A stretch of 64,000 nt of DNA, from assembly GCA_905250025.1 (NCBI GenBank), contig CAJNOJ010000128.1, forward strand, positions 219,934 through 283,933, given 5' to 3'. Positions 11,926-23,431 of the stretch are shown one piece after another; the stretch's first letter is position 1; every line of letters begins with the position of its first letter. The position numbers and the translations under genes were made by a program. Source of the DNA: Adineta ricciae (Eukaryota > Rotifera > Eurotatoria > Adinetida > Adinetidae). The notes under the pieces are model-generated. The model did no database searches and was not told the origin of the DNA. It was given only the letters and a program-made list of their open reading frames with translations.

Positions 11926-13248
11926 GTTTGCCGATATGAATCAAATATTCTCTACTCAGAAAATCTGTTATCAATCTTGTTTGATACTCTTATCTAAAAG
12001 GAAAAAATTTGTTCTCTTTTTCTGGTCAAATCTTCATGTAGAACGAAGATAGAAGTAGTCAAATGTCATTTCCTAGTAACAGCAAAAACAAACTTCATTC
12101 CTGACGAGTCGTTGGAGAAGAAATGACACGGTATCGTTAAGAACCAGTTTTTTTCCTCTATTTCTCTATTAAGCAAATGAGAACTTCAAAGAAAGACGAT
12201 GTTTCGGATCTTATTACATACTTCGACATTTTCTACTCAAATTTATCAACAAGTAAATCTTCATATGAATATACAGAGTGCGAATTTCAACTTCGGATTG
12301 AGAAGACGTCATGCGACTTACATGTTCTTGCTTTTTATCGAATATACGAAGTCACATCATAGATATTTATTAAAAAGAAAATCACATTCTCTTTCAGATA
12401 CCTTCGTTAACAACCTGAGATGTTAACCGAACCAAACGAACAGTCAGTACATATCGTGTTTGAGAAAACTAAGAAAACGAAAGTATCAAAGAAACCTTGT
12501 TAAATCGAATCGGCTGAGAAAAGATCGTTGTCATCCGTTTACACTGCGGAAAATAGATGAATGTAAGTCATGCAGATACACGAGAATAGAAAAAGAAAGT
12601 CATTACTATCTAGAAATAAAAAGGAATGAAGAAGGTTTGTTACTATGTAAAAAAATGCTTGTAAGTAAACGGAAGAAGGGCCGAGACACATCATTTTTAT
12701 CAACTAAGTTACAACATAACATCTGCCTTCTCAACATTGTCAAACATTTCTAAGCAACCAAGAATATTCACCAATGAAAGAAATTGTTCCATCAGAAAAC
12801 GATAATTGTCGATGAATTGTCCTTGTCAAATATAACCTAATCATACTCATATTTAGTCAACTATCTAAACGAAAACATATATTTCAATATTTACTTCTCA
12901 TCCAGCAGCTAACATTTCTTTCTTTCAAACACGATCAACAAAACTCTCATATCTGACGTATCTCTCGTCATTGTTTATTGTTATTGTACATTACATCAAT
13001 GGATGATGAGATGGCAATGATCTAATCTAGATTTCTTACGAACATTCCTGTAAATTATGATCATTTGATATGCTGTGTAAATGCATCTTGCAAAAAAACA
13101 TTTCATCGTTCTCAATCACGAATACTTGACTATGACATTTGCTTATCAAAGCGATGTGATACATCATGTTCGACATTTACTCATAGCAAAGTTATAATTT
13201 CGTTCGAAAAAAAAGACGATGTGTTTTTGTTTTATAAAACAAAGTCAA
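11926..13248. other. Intergenic region without supported gene
   Basis: Several short plus-strand open frames, including a lysine/arginine-rich one at 12460-12753. None has a domain, homologous motif or convincing splice structure. I regard the region as non-coding, with flanking UTRs. Confidence 0.45.
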
Positions 13249-13876
13249 TCAAGCACGATTACGTTCATGTAGATCGATGAGAATAACTATAGCAAGATAG
13301 CCGAATTGTTTTTCTTGATCATTAATCGTCACATGATAAGTTGAATTTGATTTAGAAAACGAATCGATGACTTGAAATAATGTTTCGGGGCATTGCAATG
13401 CTGGATATTGAGAATTACTCGGTTCTATCGTGTCGATAATTGCTAGTCGACGATCTTTTAAATCACTACTTCTAACTTTATATAATTTTCGTCCGATGAT
13501 AATTGTGTAAAGATAGTTGTTGTAACTGCATAGTTCGTAGGTTAATTCACCGAAAAGAACTTTCTCGTCAGTGTTGGCATCGTTCGTGTATATCAAGTAA
13601 TGTTTTGAGTTGGACGGATCGGATTCCACAGAACAGGATTCCGGTGAGAAGCGTTTCGATAGAGGTTTTGTTATTTTGATTCTAATAGGAAGATAAACAG
13701 CAAGGTATCGTTAGTTATACAACACGTAGAAGTGAGAAGAAAAATGCGAATTACTTGAATTGATCTTTATTTTCTTTTGAGGGCGATGCTTTGACCGTGC
13801 AGACAGTTTTGGCATTGCAGATAACTTCGAATTTCTCTTTGTTGAGTGAAAATTGTCGGGAGATTGTGTATTTCAT
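13249..13876 (-). CDS. Small tubby-C/LURP-one-like protein (tentative)
   Basis: Two exons: ATG at 13876 (MKYTISRQFSLNKEKFEV), an intron at about 13685-13756, and a second exon running to the stop at 13249; total about 185 residues. The start YTISRQFSLNKEKFEVIC, an internal RKLYKVRSSDLKDRRLAIID and the hydrophobic C-terminal helix LAIVILIDLHERN fit the general layout of the LURP-one/phospholipid-scramblase (tubby C-terminal-like) superfamily, a 12-strand barrel around a C-terminal hydrophobic helix. The similarity is at the level of pattern only. Alternative: a lineage-specific orphan. Confidence 0.6.
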
Positions 13877-14698
13877 TTATTAATAATTGAGCAAACACTC
13901 GAGAAGAAAAAGTTTGTCTTGATGACTGGTTTTTATTGTTTTCTGATTAGTATCGTCAAACTTGTAAAAAAATGTGTGTTTCTTTCGTCCTGTTGAGTGT
14001 CTTGTGCTTACGAAATATTTTTGTTATGATCATGAATGATGAGAACGACACAGAAGAGGAGGAGAGAGACTCGTGTTGTTCTGCGCTAACGTTAACAAGC
14101 GGCAAATATTACTGATAGAAATAACGTTCTTTTTTCATTCGCCATTTGTAGATCTCATCTTCCTCAATGATAAATATTTTTCCTCCGTTTCTTTTTCTCT
14201 TTTCTTTATCAATAGTTAAGGAAAACGTTGACCTAGCGAAAACGCACGGTGCACCAATTCGATCGCAGCGATTCTGCGTCAACAAATTGACAAATAAATG
14301 TAATCGACTATATACAAATTAGTATTCGAATAATAAAGTAGCAAATGTTGACACGCCTACTAGTGCTTTTCGTAGTCGCTATTATCAATACCAAAAACGA
14401 CATTGGCCAAAGAATAATACATTATAAATTTCGCTTTTCTATAATGAGCTGTATGTACTAATCGAAATCAAATGACGTTATTTATTCAACGTCCTCACAA
14501 GGTTACCTAAATTCGGTGTTTGTATTTATTTTGAATTGCAATTGAAAGAATAGATGAACTGCGGAAAATGATTTTCGAGAAAATCGAACAGTAGAATACA
14601 GAGAAAAACGATTGTTCATATTCTGATGATCTAAATTTGTTTACAAGTAAATTCCATCACCATCTTCGATGCTAACTTGCTCGTTACAAAGAGAAGTT
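13877..14698. other. Intergenic region without supported gene
   Basis: AT-rich spacer between two minus-strand genes. No open frame or RNA gene that I can support. Confidence 0.45.
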
Positions 14699-17327
14699 TT
14701 ACTTTTTCTATAAGAAATTATTCAAAAGACTTGAAGAGAAGATTTTTGTCAACTTACCTGCATGTTTGACATCATATTACTGGCGAATGATGACAACTTT
14801 CCAGCTGCTTTTGAGACGCCATCTTTGAAATCTGCTGTCATTGTTGTTAGATCGACTCCCTGATAACCCGACGAACTCAGCTTTCGACTAGGATTACCGA
14901 AGTATTCTTCACTGGAAATACTCGTATTTCCTTGAAAGCGTGTGCTAACGTTGGACCGATCATTCTACGAAAAAATCTTTTCCTTGTTGGCAAAAACGAA
15001 CATTGTTTGTGAAAGCAAAACAAAATAAGTTTATTATTTAAATTTGGAAGTTAAAAGCTCGATCGGCGCGCTAGAAGTTTTGTTTAGATGAGCACATGCA
15101 CATTATTTTTGTTGAAGAAAAAACATGAATTAGCAAGAGTAGAAAATAAGAGAATGTCTGTTTTCCAGTTGTCGTTAGATGGATGCACATGCAGCAAAAT
15201 AAGATGAGTATGATATGTAGATTTTATCCATATGTAATGGTTACATACGTACATCCGAATCTCTGTTAAAGAATTGATCGCTTGATATGGCTTTAGCGTT
15301 AGAAAAACGTTTCTGAGTATCGCCTGCAGATGATGCATTGTAAGATGTTGATGATTTAGAAGATGATCTAGAGCAAAGTGAATTGAAACTATCTGGTTTC
15401 GTGAGCATGCTGTCAACTTACCCGTAAGCATCACTGTTAGCCGTCGAACTGTTATAATTTGACCCTGAAGATTTGTTACTTCCACTTGATCCGTAATCTT
15501 TGTTCGTTGATTTTTTATCAATAACTTCCCAATCAGCACTGAATGAATCCATAGGTTTCGCAGATGATTTTGGTTTGAAGAAATCATCATCTAATCTAGA
15601 TGGGAAGAGAACAATTATGGATAGAAATGTGCGAATTCAAATAGCAATTATGGTTAACTCAGAACGAAATTCGTCTTTTATCGTATGAAACACCTTTTCC
15701 CTACTGTCGAATGAATAGCAATATTAATTTTAGTACATGCATATCTCGTATTAGTAATTGAAGTACTTTGATGGATTCTCATCATCATCTCCCGATAATT
15801 GTCTATCATTACTAAATATCATCTGAAATATTAAATTGAACATTTGCGCTTGTTCGACTCACTTCGATCGACTGCTAAAGCCAGCTGGTTCAAAATCATC
15901 GAAAAAATCGCGATTTCTTGGTGCTAATGACACATTTCTGGTTGTTGTGACACCTTCTTGTTGAATCGTTTGCATATCTGTCATCGCACTATGGCTAACG
16001 CCACTACAACATCAATTTTTGAAAATATTCGTTAAATATTAATTTTCAACTACCTTCGAGCGCCAAAACCCATCCCAAGACGTTCCATTTGTTCGGCTTT
16101 CTTTGGATTTGATTGTTTTAGTTTCGCTTCTTCTATTTCACGTTGTTTATTCATATCTTGATATGCAAATTTCAGATTCGCCCTAATAATAATCGAATTG
16201 ACAACGATCTTTGTTCGAATGATATTCATCTTACATTTGTTTTTCCATTTGTTTTTCGTGTTCTTCACGATTTTTTATCTCTAGTTGAGCACGTTCTTCC
16301 CGATATTTTTCTTGTTCTTGAACGTTACGTTCAATTTCTTTGAAATCAGTCGAAACCTTTTGTGCGCCAAAGCCCTTCTGAAAACAAATACATTCTGGAA
16401 ATATAGATTTCATCATTTATTTATCGGTTCAAATCACCTTTTTAGTTGTTGGTGCACGACGTTGACCAATAGTGGACTTTTTGGGATCAAAAACCTTTGC
16501 CGATTCATCGTTATTAAATGCGTTAGGATCAACTGAAGGTCCTTCAGCTTGTTGTTCAGCTTAACAGAAGACAAGAACTGAACAATGAGAGATCAATGAA
16601 TAAATAACGTACTTTTATCAAGATTTTGATCATTTGAACGTAAAGATGTACTAACATTCTCCTCCCAACCTGATCTAGTCGATGTTTGAGAATGTTCATG
16701 GAAGAAATCTTCGTCTTTCCTTTCACTGGTTGATTGACGACGTTCATTTTTGTTTCCATCATCAAGAAAAAGCTTGAAAAAGATTTGTCAAATGAAATCA
16801 TTTGCGATATGTAACAACGAAATACTTTAGTTCCATATTGTTTCATCGCTTTTGTTGCTAATTGATGAAGTTTCTCACGGTAAAGTTGTGCTGCACGACT
16901 ATTGTATTTCTGTTGAATATCTTTTGTTTGACATCCATGTTGTTGAAAGAATGCTTCCTAAACGAAATATATGTTTCAATCAATTATCAACACTAGCATA
17001 TGGTTTAGTTACAGCATTTGCATTGCCACCGACTTGCATAGCCCTAAAGAATTGAATAATAAAGAATGGTGTTCAGTCCAATGAAACATACCGAAGTTGA
17101 AGCCAAGCCCAACTTGTATCAAGATTGATCGAACGAATGAAGGATAAATGCACACCAAGCCCACGATGTCTTGCTGAACAATCGATACAAAGAAATACAC
17201 CGTATGTGATGGATGCCCATGTCGGATTCTTTGCTTCGCAATCAAAACAAACTTTATTTGCTGAGATCGTTTTCAATCGTTTAAAGATAGCGTCAATATC
17301 TGATTTTGTTGGCTCTTCCATTTCCAT
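14699..17327 (-). CDS. ARFGAP2: ADP-ribosylation factor GTPase-activating protein, ARFGAP2/3 type
   Basis: GTPase-activating protein for Arf1, acting with coatomer on COPI vesicles at the Golgi. Starts [18 protein letters not shown] at 17327. The ArfGAP zinc finger is clear: CFDC, 16 residues, CIDC, followed by [16 protein letters not shown] carrying the arginine finger, and TSWAWLQLR. The middle is charged and polar, with a predicted helical ALKLKEK-type region ([11 protein letters not shown]). The C-terminus has the ArfGAP2/3-specific ISSEEYFG and then [20 protein letters not shown], before a very short last exon (stop at 14699-14701). About ten introns of about 50-65 nt. The exact exon set in 15240-16000 was not fully resolved. 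Confidence 0.9.
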
Positions 17328-18670
17328 AGGTTATTATCAGATGAGTTTATCTACAGTTGAGAGAAATCTTTTAACCTTGATCACCCTTAACTATGCGTAG
17401 TTTTTTGACAATAAAAGCAAATAAATCAGTTTGCTCACTACTGAGTAATGTGAGTAACAACGATCGATTGATACTATTCGCTCACTATTCTTTTAATCAA
17501 ATCTCTCGATGGATGTCGCTTATGTTTGCTCCGTATACGAGTCACAATGAGTAGTTGAATAATTTCATCGACCTTTTCGTTTCTGTTTAATCTCATGTAT
17601 TTGAGTGAGGTGAACACAAGTGATGAAACGATCCTATCGTCAGACCTAATGATTCCACCAGTTCATACAGAGTAAGATAGATACGCAATAACACAATTCG
17701 TTTTGACTACGAGAATTGGATAATGAACTTGATTCTATTGCAAGACCAATCCTTTCCACGAATCTACCCTAGTGCGAACCAGGATGGACAATCAGCCTAC
17801 AAATGAGATAGGATCATATCTCGAAGTATATTTTCTACGAATTTTCTCATCAAATTTTTCGTGAAAAGCAAGACACTTATTGTTCAATGCTTCAAATGGG
17901 TTGTTCTAAATAACTCTGGCAATCAGCAAAAAAGAAATTTGCCTTTGGCTACTTAATTCTCTATTTATTTTAATCAGTGAATATTAAGAGTGATTATCGA
18001 GTTCGCGAGATAGTTTTCGACGCAAAAATTCAATGATCATAACAAAATGTTCCACATTTATGAACCTGTCTTACATAAAATACAAATTATCTTTGTTTTG
18101 TACCATGAGATGTACTAGTCTGAACCTAGCATTGACTTTCTTAACTATTTCAATGAAAATAAGGAAAAGAAAGCATTTTCATCTTTCTTCTTTAGGATCT
18201 GAACTATTATAGAGATCAAACGCTTCATTGTTGTCGGAAACTGGCCTAGTTTTCCAAAACCTATTCAGTCAAAATGCCCGTGGTTCATATCGTAAATATG
18301 GTATGTTTCACTTACTGAATAAATGAACATCGTACTGCGACATCTAGTTGACCATGTTATTTGTTATCAAATTACCCTGTTCGGAACAAGTACAGAACAA
18401 ACGTAAACGAAAGGAAGTAAGGAAAAAGAAACGTTCTCTTCTCAGAGCTGAACAACGTCAACAATCTGTGGCTGGGTGAGACACACATCTCTGAGTCATG
18501 TTCTTTACTGATTGCGCAATTTTCTGATAAGTTGCTTTTGCATCTGACTCATGTTGTACGTTATATAAACTGTAGTCTTTTGGCATTTTTTCACACTTTC
18601 GACTAAAAATAGAAGGGAATTTGACACATTTTCGTATCTTTCACTTTTATCTTAATAAAACTCGAAAATA
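17328..18670. promoter_or_regulatory. Divergent intergenic region between ARFGAP2/3 and NUP98
   Basis: 1.3 kb spacer. A 43-codon basic open frame starting near 18353 (KRKRKEVRKKKRSLLRAEQR) is the only coding-like hint; it has no family match and is not called. The NUP98 promoter presumably lies at the right end. Confidence 0.45.
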
Positions 18671-21453
18671 ATGTTCTCATTTCATCCGACAACCACAGCT
18701 GCTACTACATCCGCTTCAATGTTTACATTTTCTCGTCCGATTACATCACAAGCATCAAATATACCACTGTTTCAATTTGGTGGTAGTGGCGCACAGGGTG
18801 GTGCGACTGTCTCACCATTTGCCCCTCTTCCAGCAACGAATCAACCTGCTAACAACGCAAATTCAAGTATGGAAAACGTAGAGGATCTCATTGCTTAACT
18901 ATAAGATTTCTTTTCTATTTCAGATGCTACTGGCTTGTTCCAGTTCGTAAGCGGTCAATGCGCACCGGCAGCACAAGTACCAAATTATTTTTTCACAAAT
19001 CAAACAGGCACAACAATTAAATTCATTCCAGTAGCTTCACAAGGTAAACTTCATACCATACATTTTTTAAATAATCCATTTCGATTTTTTAGAGACTGAA
19101 TATGTGCGTAAAACTAAGAAAATTGTAACTTCGGATGTAAAATATCAGTGCATATGTAATATAAAAGAGTATTCGAGTAAATCGATGGATGAGCTTCGAT
19201 TAGAAGATTATCAATCAAATCGAAAGCTCCCCTCAGGTAATGCCTTGTTTTTCCCGTCTGAAAAATCATCCATTAATACTAAAGTCTCTTATTCTTTTAG
19301 CGTCGACCTCGGTTGCCTCAAATACATTGATCTTCAATGTCAATCCTCCAATTACAACCGCAGCGAAACCATTTAGTACTGCGACTACGACCAATAATAT
19401 TTTCAATCCATCGGTGTCAACTGTAGCGAACCCTTTCAGTGTTGCGACTCCGACCAGTAATATTTTCAATCCATCGGTGTCAACTGTAGCGAACCCTTTC
19501 AGTACTGCGACTACGACCAGTAATATTTTCAATCCATCGGTGTCAACTGCAGCGAGCCCTTTCAGTACTGCGACTACGACCAGTAATATTTTCAATCCAT
19601 CGGTGTCAACTGTAGCGAACCCTTTCAGTGTTGCGACTACGACCAGTAATATTTTCAATCCATCGGTGTCAACTGTAGCGAACCCTTTCAGTACTGCGAC
19701 TACGACCAGTAATATTTTCAATCCATCGGTGTCAACTGCAGCGAGCCCTTTCAGTACTGCGACTACGACCAGTAATATTTTCAATCCATCGGTGTCAACT
19801 GTAGCGAACCCTTTCAGAACTGCGACTACGACCAGTAATATTTTCAATCCAGCAATGTCAACTACACCAATAACGACATTTCCGTGGTTAAAAAATGCTA
19901 GTTTAACACCAACTGCTCCAAATCTTAACCCATTCGGCATACAACCCGTAACTACAGGAGCTCCAATGGCAACGGCATCATCAACGCATCCATTTACTAC
20001 TACGCCAGCTACAACATCCAGTGTTTTCACAGTTCCGTCAATATTTCCTGGTTTTCGTACACCTACCATATCGACGGTCAGTACGATCCCTTCAACTAAT
20101 ATCTCTCAGTCGTATACTGCACCGTTTCAATTCTCGCAAAGTTCATCGATTCTTAATCAACCATCAGTAATTCAATCAATATCTGTAACACAAACTCCGG
20201 CAATTGTGCCATCATCAATATCTTCAACGGCGGCATCAGAAACAGCTGCAATGAGTCAGCAACAGTTTCTTACCAAACTACTTCTCGATCCATACGGTAA
20301 TCGTGGACGAAAAGAGTTTATCAATGCGGAATCAACCTCCTCGCCTAAGACATCCATTGTTGATTCAACTTTACATACAACGGTGTCGGCATCGACACCG
20401 ATACCAGTTGTTCTTCCGGTCCATTCGAATTTCCAAAGAACGACTGCTCCACATTCATCAATTAACTTAGATTTCAAACTAAAACCTACTTCGTCAGTTT
20501 CAACATCACATGAAGATACGCAGTCACTCAATCAACAATCTAAATCGACGACAGAACCAAGTAAAAGTACACTGTCGGGGGGTTTTACTGACGAAGAAGA
20601 GGTTGTTTTACTTACTCGTACGAAACTATCCAAATTACATTTGTTAAATAGTACAATGAATCAGCCAAATACACTTCATTCACTGTATCCCCGACGAAGT
20701 TTAGCTGAATTGGAATCATTAACAAAATTATCGCGACTATCACCTCCAATTTCGACACCTTCCGAACAGACTGTTTTGCCAAAATCAGTCTCTCCAAACT
20801 TGGAACCTCAACCGAATATTGACCTGTCATCGTTCCGTTTACCAATCTTAACTCGTTTGAATTATTATATGAAACCGGATCTAGCCGAATTAGAAACACT
20901 ATTTAATGATAAAGGTCAATGTTTGGTCAAACAATTCACTGTTGGAAACGACAAGTATGGTTCAGTGACATTTTATGGACAAATTAACGTTGCTGGACTT
21001 AATCTTGATGAAATAAGTAAGTTAATCTTTGCGAAAAACAATTTTACACCAACATATATCTTCTATTCATTCTCATTCTAGTTCAAATCAATCACCAAGA
21101 AGTTATTGTTTATCCCGATGATATAAGAAAACCAGCCGTCGGTGAAGAATTGAATCGTTCTGCTCGTATTACATTATTTGACGTCTATCCAATCGATCGA
21201 GCAACACGATCAAAAATAAGCGATATTGAACGAATCAGAGCGATGAATTACAGTGATCATTTACGTGAAACCACCGGAAAGTTCGATGGAGAATTCATCA
21301 ACTACGATCCCATCGATGGATCGTGGACATTCATGGTATGAAAACTTCAATATTGCAGTGAAAGTTAATCTATACATGTTCTTCATTTCTTTATAGGTAA
21401 AACATTTTACTCGTTACGGTATCGATGAGAACGAAAAGTATACGAACCTCTAA
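18671..21453 (+). CDS. NUP98: Nucleoporin NUP98, FG-poor with NIFN repeats, no Nup96 half
   Basis: Peripheral nucleoporin; Nup98 normally forms the permeability barrier and binds the mRNA-export factor Rae1. Six exons (18671-18866, 18924-19043, 19093-19236, 19301-21016, 21082-21335, 21397-21453) give 828 residues. The Rae1-binding GLEBS motif is well kept: TTIKF, then KYQCICNIKEYSSKSMDEL and RLEDYQSNRK. The C-terminal autoproteolytic domain is also clear (RLPILTRLNYYMKPDLAEL, GSVTFYGQINV, VGEELNRSARITLFDVYPID, FINYDPIDGSWTF, VKHFTRYG). The middle repeat region lacks GLFG: it has a tandem array with one NPF/SPF/KPF-type and one NIFN motif per 21-residue unit, plus a Ser/Thr/Pro-rich stretch. 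Only two FG dipeptides are obvious (QFGG, PFGIQ). The cleavage-site Ser of HFS is Thr. The frame ends 14 residues after that point (counting the Thr), so Nup96 is not fused here. Confidence 0.93.
19360..19863 (+). repeat. 63-bp coding tandem repeat (8 copies) in NUP98
   Basis: Eight head-to-tail 63-bp units, starting at 19360, 19423, 19486, 19549, 19612, 19675, 19738 and 19801. Each encodes 21 residues with an NPF/SPF/KPF motif and NIFN. Units 2-4 and 5-7 form a 189-bp higher-order duplication that I find identical apart from one base (CCGACC versus ACGACC). The first and last units are more diverged, as expected for an array expanding from its middle. Confidence 0.95.
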
Positions 21454-23431
21454 TTCTTTTAAGTTAGAAGCCGATAGGACGAATGACATCTCGTACTTAA
21501 AATATTGCTTTACTTTTTCTTGAATAAATTTCTTTGCAAAGACACGGTTTTTCAGAATTAGACAAGAGAGTAGTATACCCTGTAGAAGATTAGCTGTGAG
21601 TAGATCATACGTATAGATGATTTCAGAAGTAGATTTCATTTATCAGTTTCGAGTCAATCGCTTCTCTTTTTATTGACTAATCCATAGTCATATATCGTTC
21701 GAATCGTTGTTACTGAGCTTAGTGACAGATTAATTAATCATATTTATTCAGCAATAGAACTATTTTTAATTGTCATTGAAAACGACATGTCTATTGTATT
21801 GTAGAATATCAATGTGTAAATGAGGACAGAAAATGTGATATAAATCGAATGATTTGAACAAAAATGGTAAGTAATTATTTGTCATATTCAATCTATTTTA
21901 GCAACGACTTGCAAATCCCAAGTGATTATTTGGGTGTTAGAACTTCATTTACATATTTATTGACGACTGATCAAATAACAATAATACGTCAGATGTTTTT
22001 GTCGATGAACTTCAACAGATAAAGTTGATGTTAACCGATTCTTTAATCTGTTCGATTGCAATTCGAATCGACGAATGAACAATATCAGGTAAGTGAATTC
22101 ATCTCACGATTAACTGAGTTCACTGATCCGTAAGTAATTTTCTGACTTGTACAACATATGTTTCTCTATTACCAATTCTGTTTCATTAACTATTTCTTAT
22201 AGATAATAGCTCGGAGATATTTTCATTGTCGAATTCATTTCGAACAACCTCATTTGAGTTGTTGTTTTTGTTGTCCGATATGATGGAAATGATTGCTGGA
22301 CAATCACGGAGATGTTTATGATAGGAATCAGTTTTTCATACTGAATCGTTCATGTTAATGAACTCGGTACTTATGCCATTGGCCATAGCAGAAAAAGTTT
22401 CGTAATTTAGTTCCTTCAATCTTTTGTTTCATCGAATCAATTCATTGTCAAGTGTCTCTTTACGTTTTTTGCAAGAAATCAATGCCACATTGTTTCTATG
22501 GCGTATGCGAAAACAGATTTTTCATCATCGATTCTTTTTCAGTCAGTGAACGCGGTGAAAAGTTCATGTTCGTAAGTACAAACTCTCAGCTTCTACAATG
22601 TTCGATGTTGTCTTCTGTATGATATTAATAAATGACTCGATTTGAAATGTTCATCAAAAACAATCTATGCTCTTCTCTTTATTCCACTCGATGACTGAAA
22701 GAGATCTTTGTCTGAAAAAATTCTAATTAAGAACAAAGGAAAAAAGAAGTCAACATATGTCGTTCTTTCTCGTGCTATTCATAAGTACGGATTGACTGGT
22801 GATGGTCGATGATATTGATTCTTAACTGACATGTTCGTACTGATTGTCAGTTGATGATTTCTTTGTTCAAATTCTGATGACTTGTCATTGACAAATAATC
22901 CATGGACAGGCGACCAACCTTCTCATCGTGGCGCGAAGAAAGGCAAAAAAAAACTGTCATTACTTTAGTTTTTTTCCTCTCTTCTCTTCTTCCCTATTGA
23001 TCTTAAAGGAACTATCGAAGATTGCTATTAATTCTCTTCCTTTATCGAAGAGAGAAAAATGCATTAGTCGATCCCGTTCTGCTTTTTCTTTCCTTTTCTG
23101 TTTCTCTGACTCCCGACTATCTACTTTTAGATAATGATAGAAGAAGCCATACTATGATTCCAATCGACAAACGAGTGTGCACACTAGTACAACTAATAGA
23201 ATACATAACGATAGAAGAGCGCCAATGATGACGATGATGATTGATCGATATTATAGAGAAGCAATGTTGTTTTTTGCTTCTGCTACTACTAGTTTGCGTC
23301 ATTGACCTGCATGTGCGACGACAGATCTATGTATCGCCATTAGCCAAACTCGAATTCATTCGAGATGAACTAAGTAAGTCGAAGATTGATGAAATGCATG
23401 GTTTGCTCATGAATGTTTTCTTAGAAATCGA
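21454..23431. other. Intergenic region between NUP98 and RAPGEF1
   Basis: About 2 kb, AT-rich. I looked for a separate Nup96 frame and found none. Short open frames near 22928-23380 could include a 5' exon or 5'UTR of RAPGEF1, but nothing shows this. Confidence 0.45.

Noticed and set aside
12460..12753. 97-residue Lys/Arg-rich frame
   Set aside because: No recognisable domain, no clear splice or regulatory context, and compositional bias typical of AT-rich spacers.
18353..18480. 43-codon basic frame upstream of NUP98
   Set aside because: Resembles a ribosomal or nucleolar basic peptide only in composition; too short and no family motif.
19266..20069. 267-residue open frame on the minus strand opposite the NUP98 repeats
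   Set aside because: It is a shadow of the tandem repeat; its repeats mirror the 63-bp units and it has no domain, while the plus strand has a full NUP98.
21454..23431. Possible Nup96 exons downstream of NUP98
   Set aside because: I read all frames of the plus strand and found no conserved Nup96-like stretch; the next gene is RAPGEF1.
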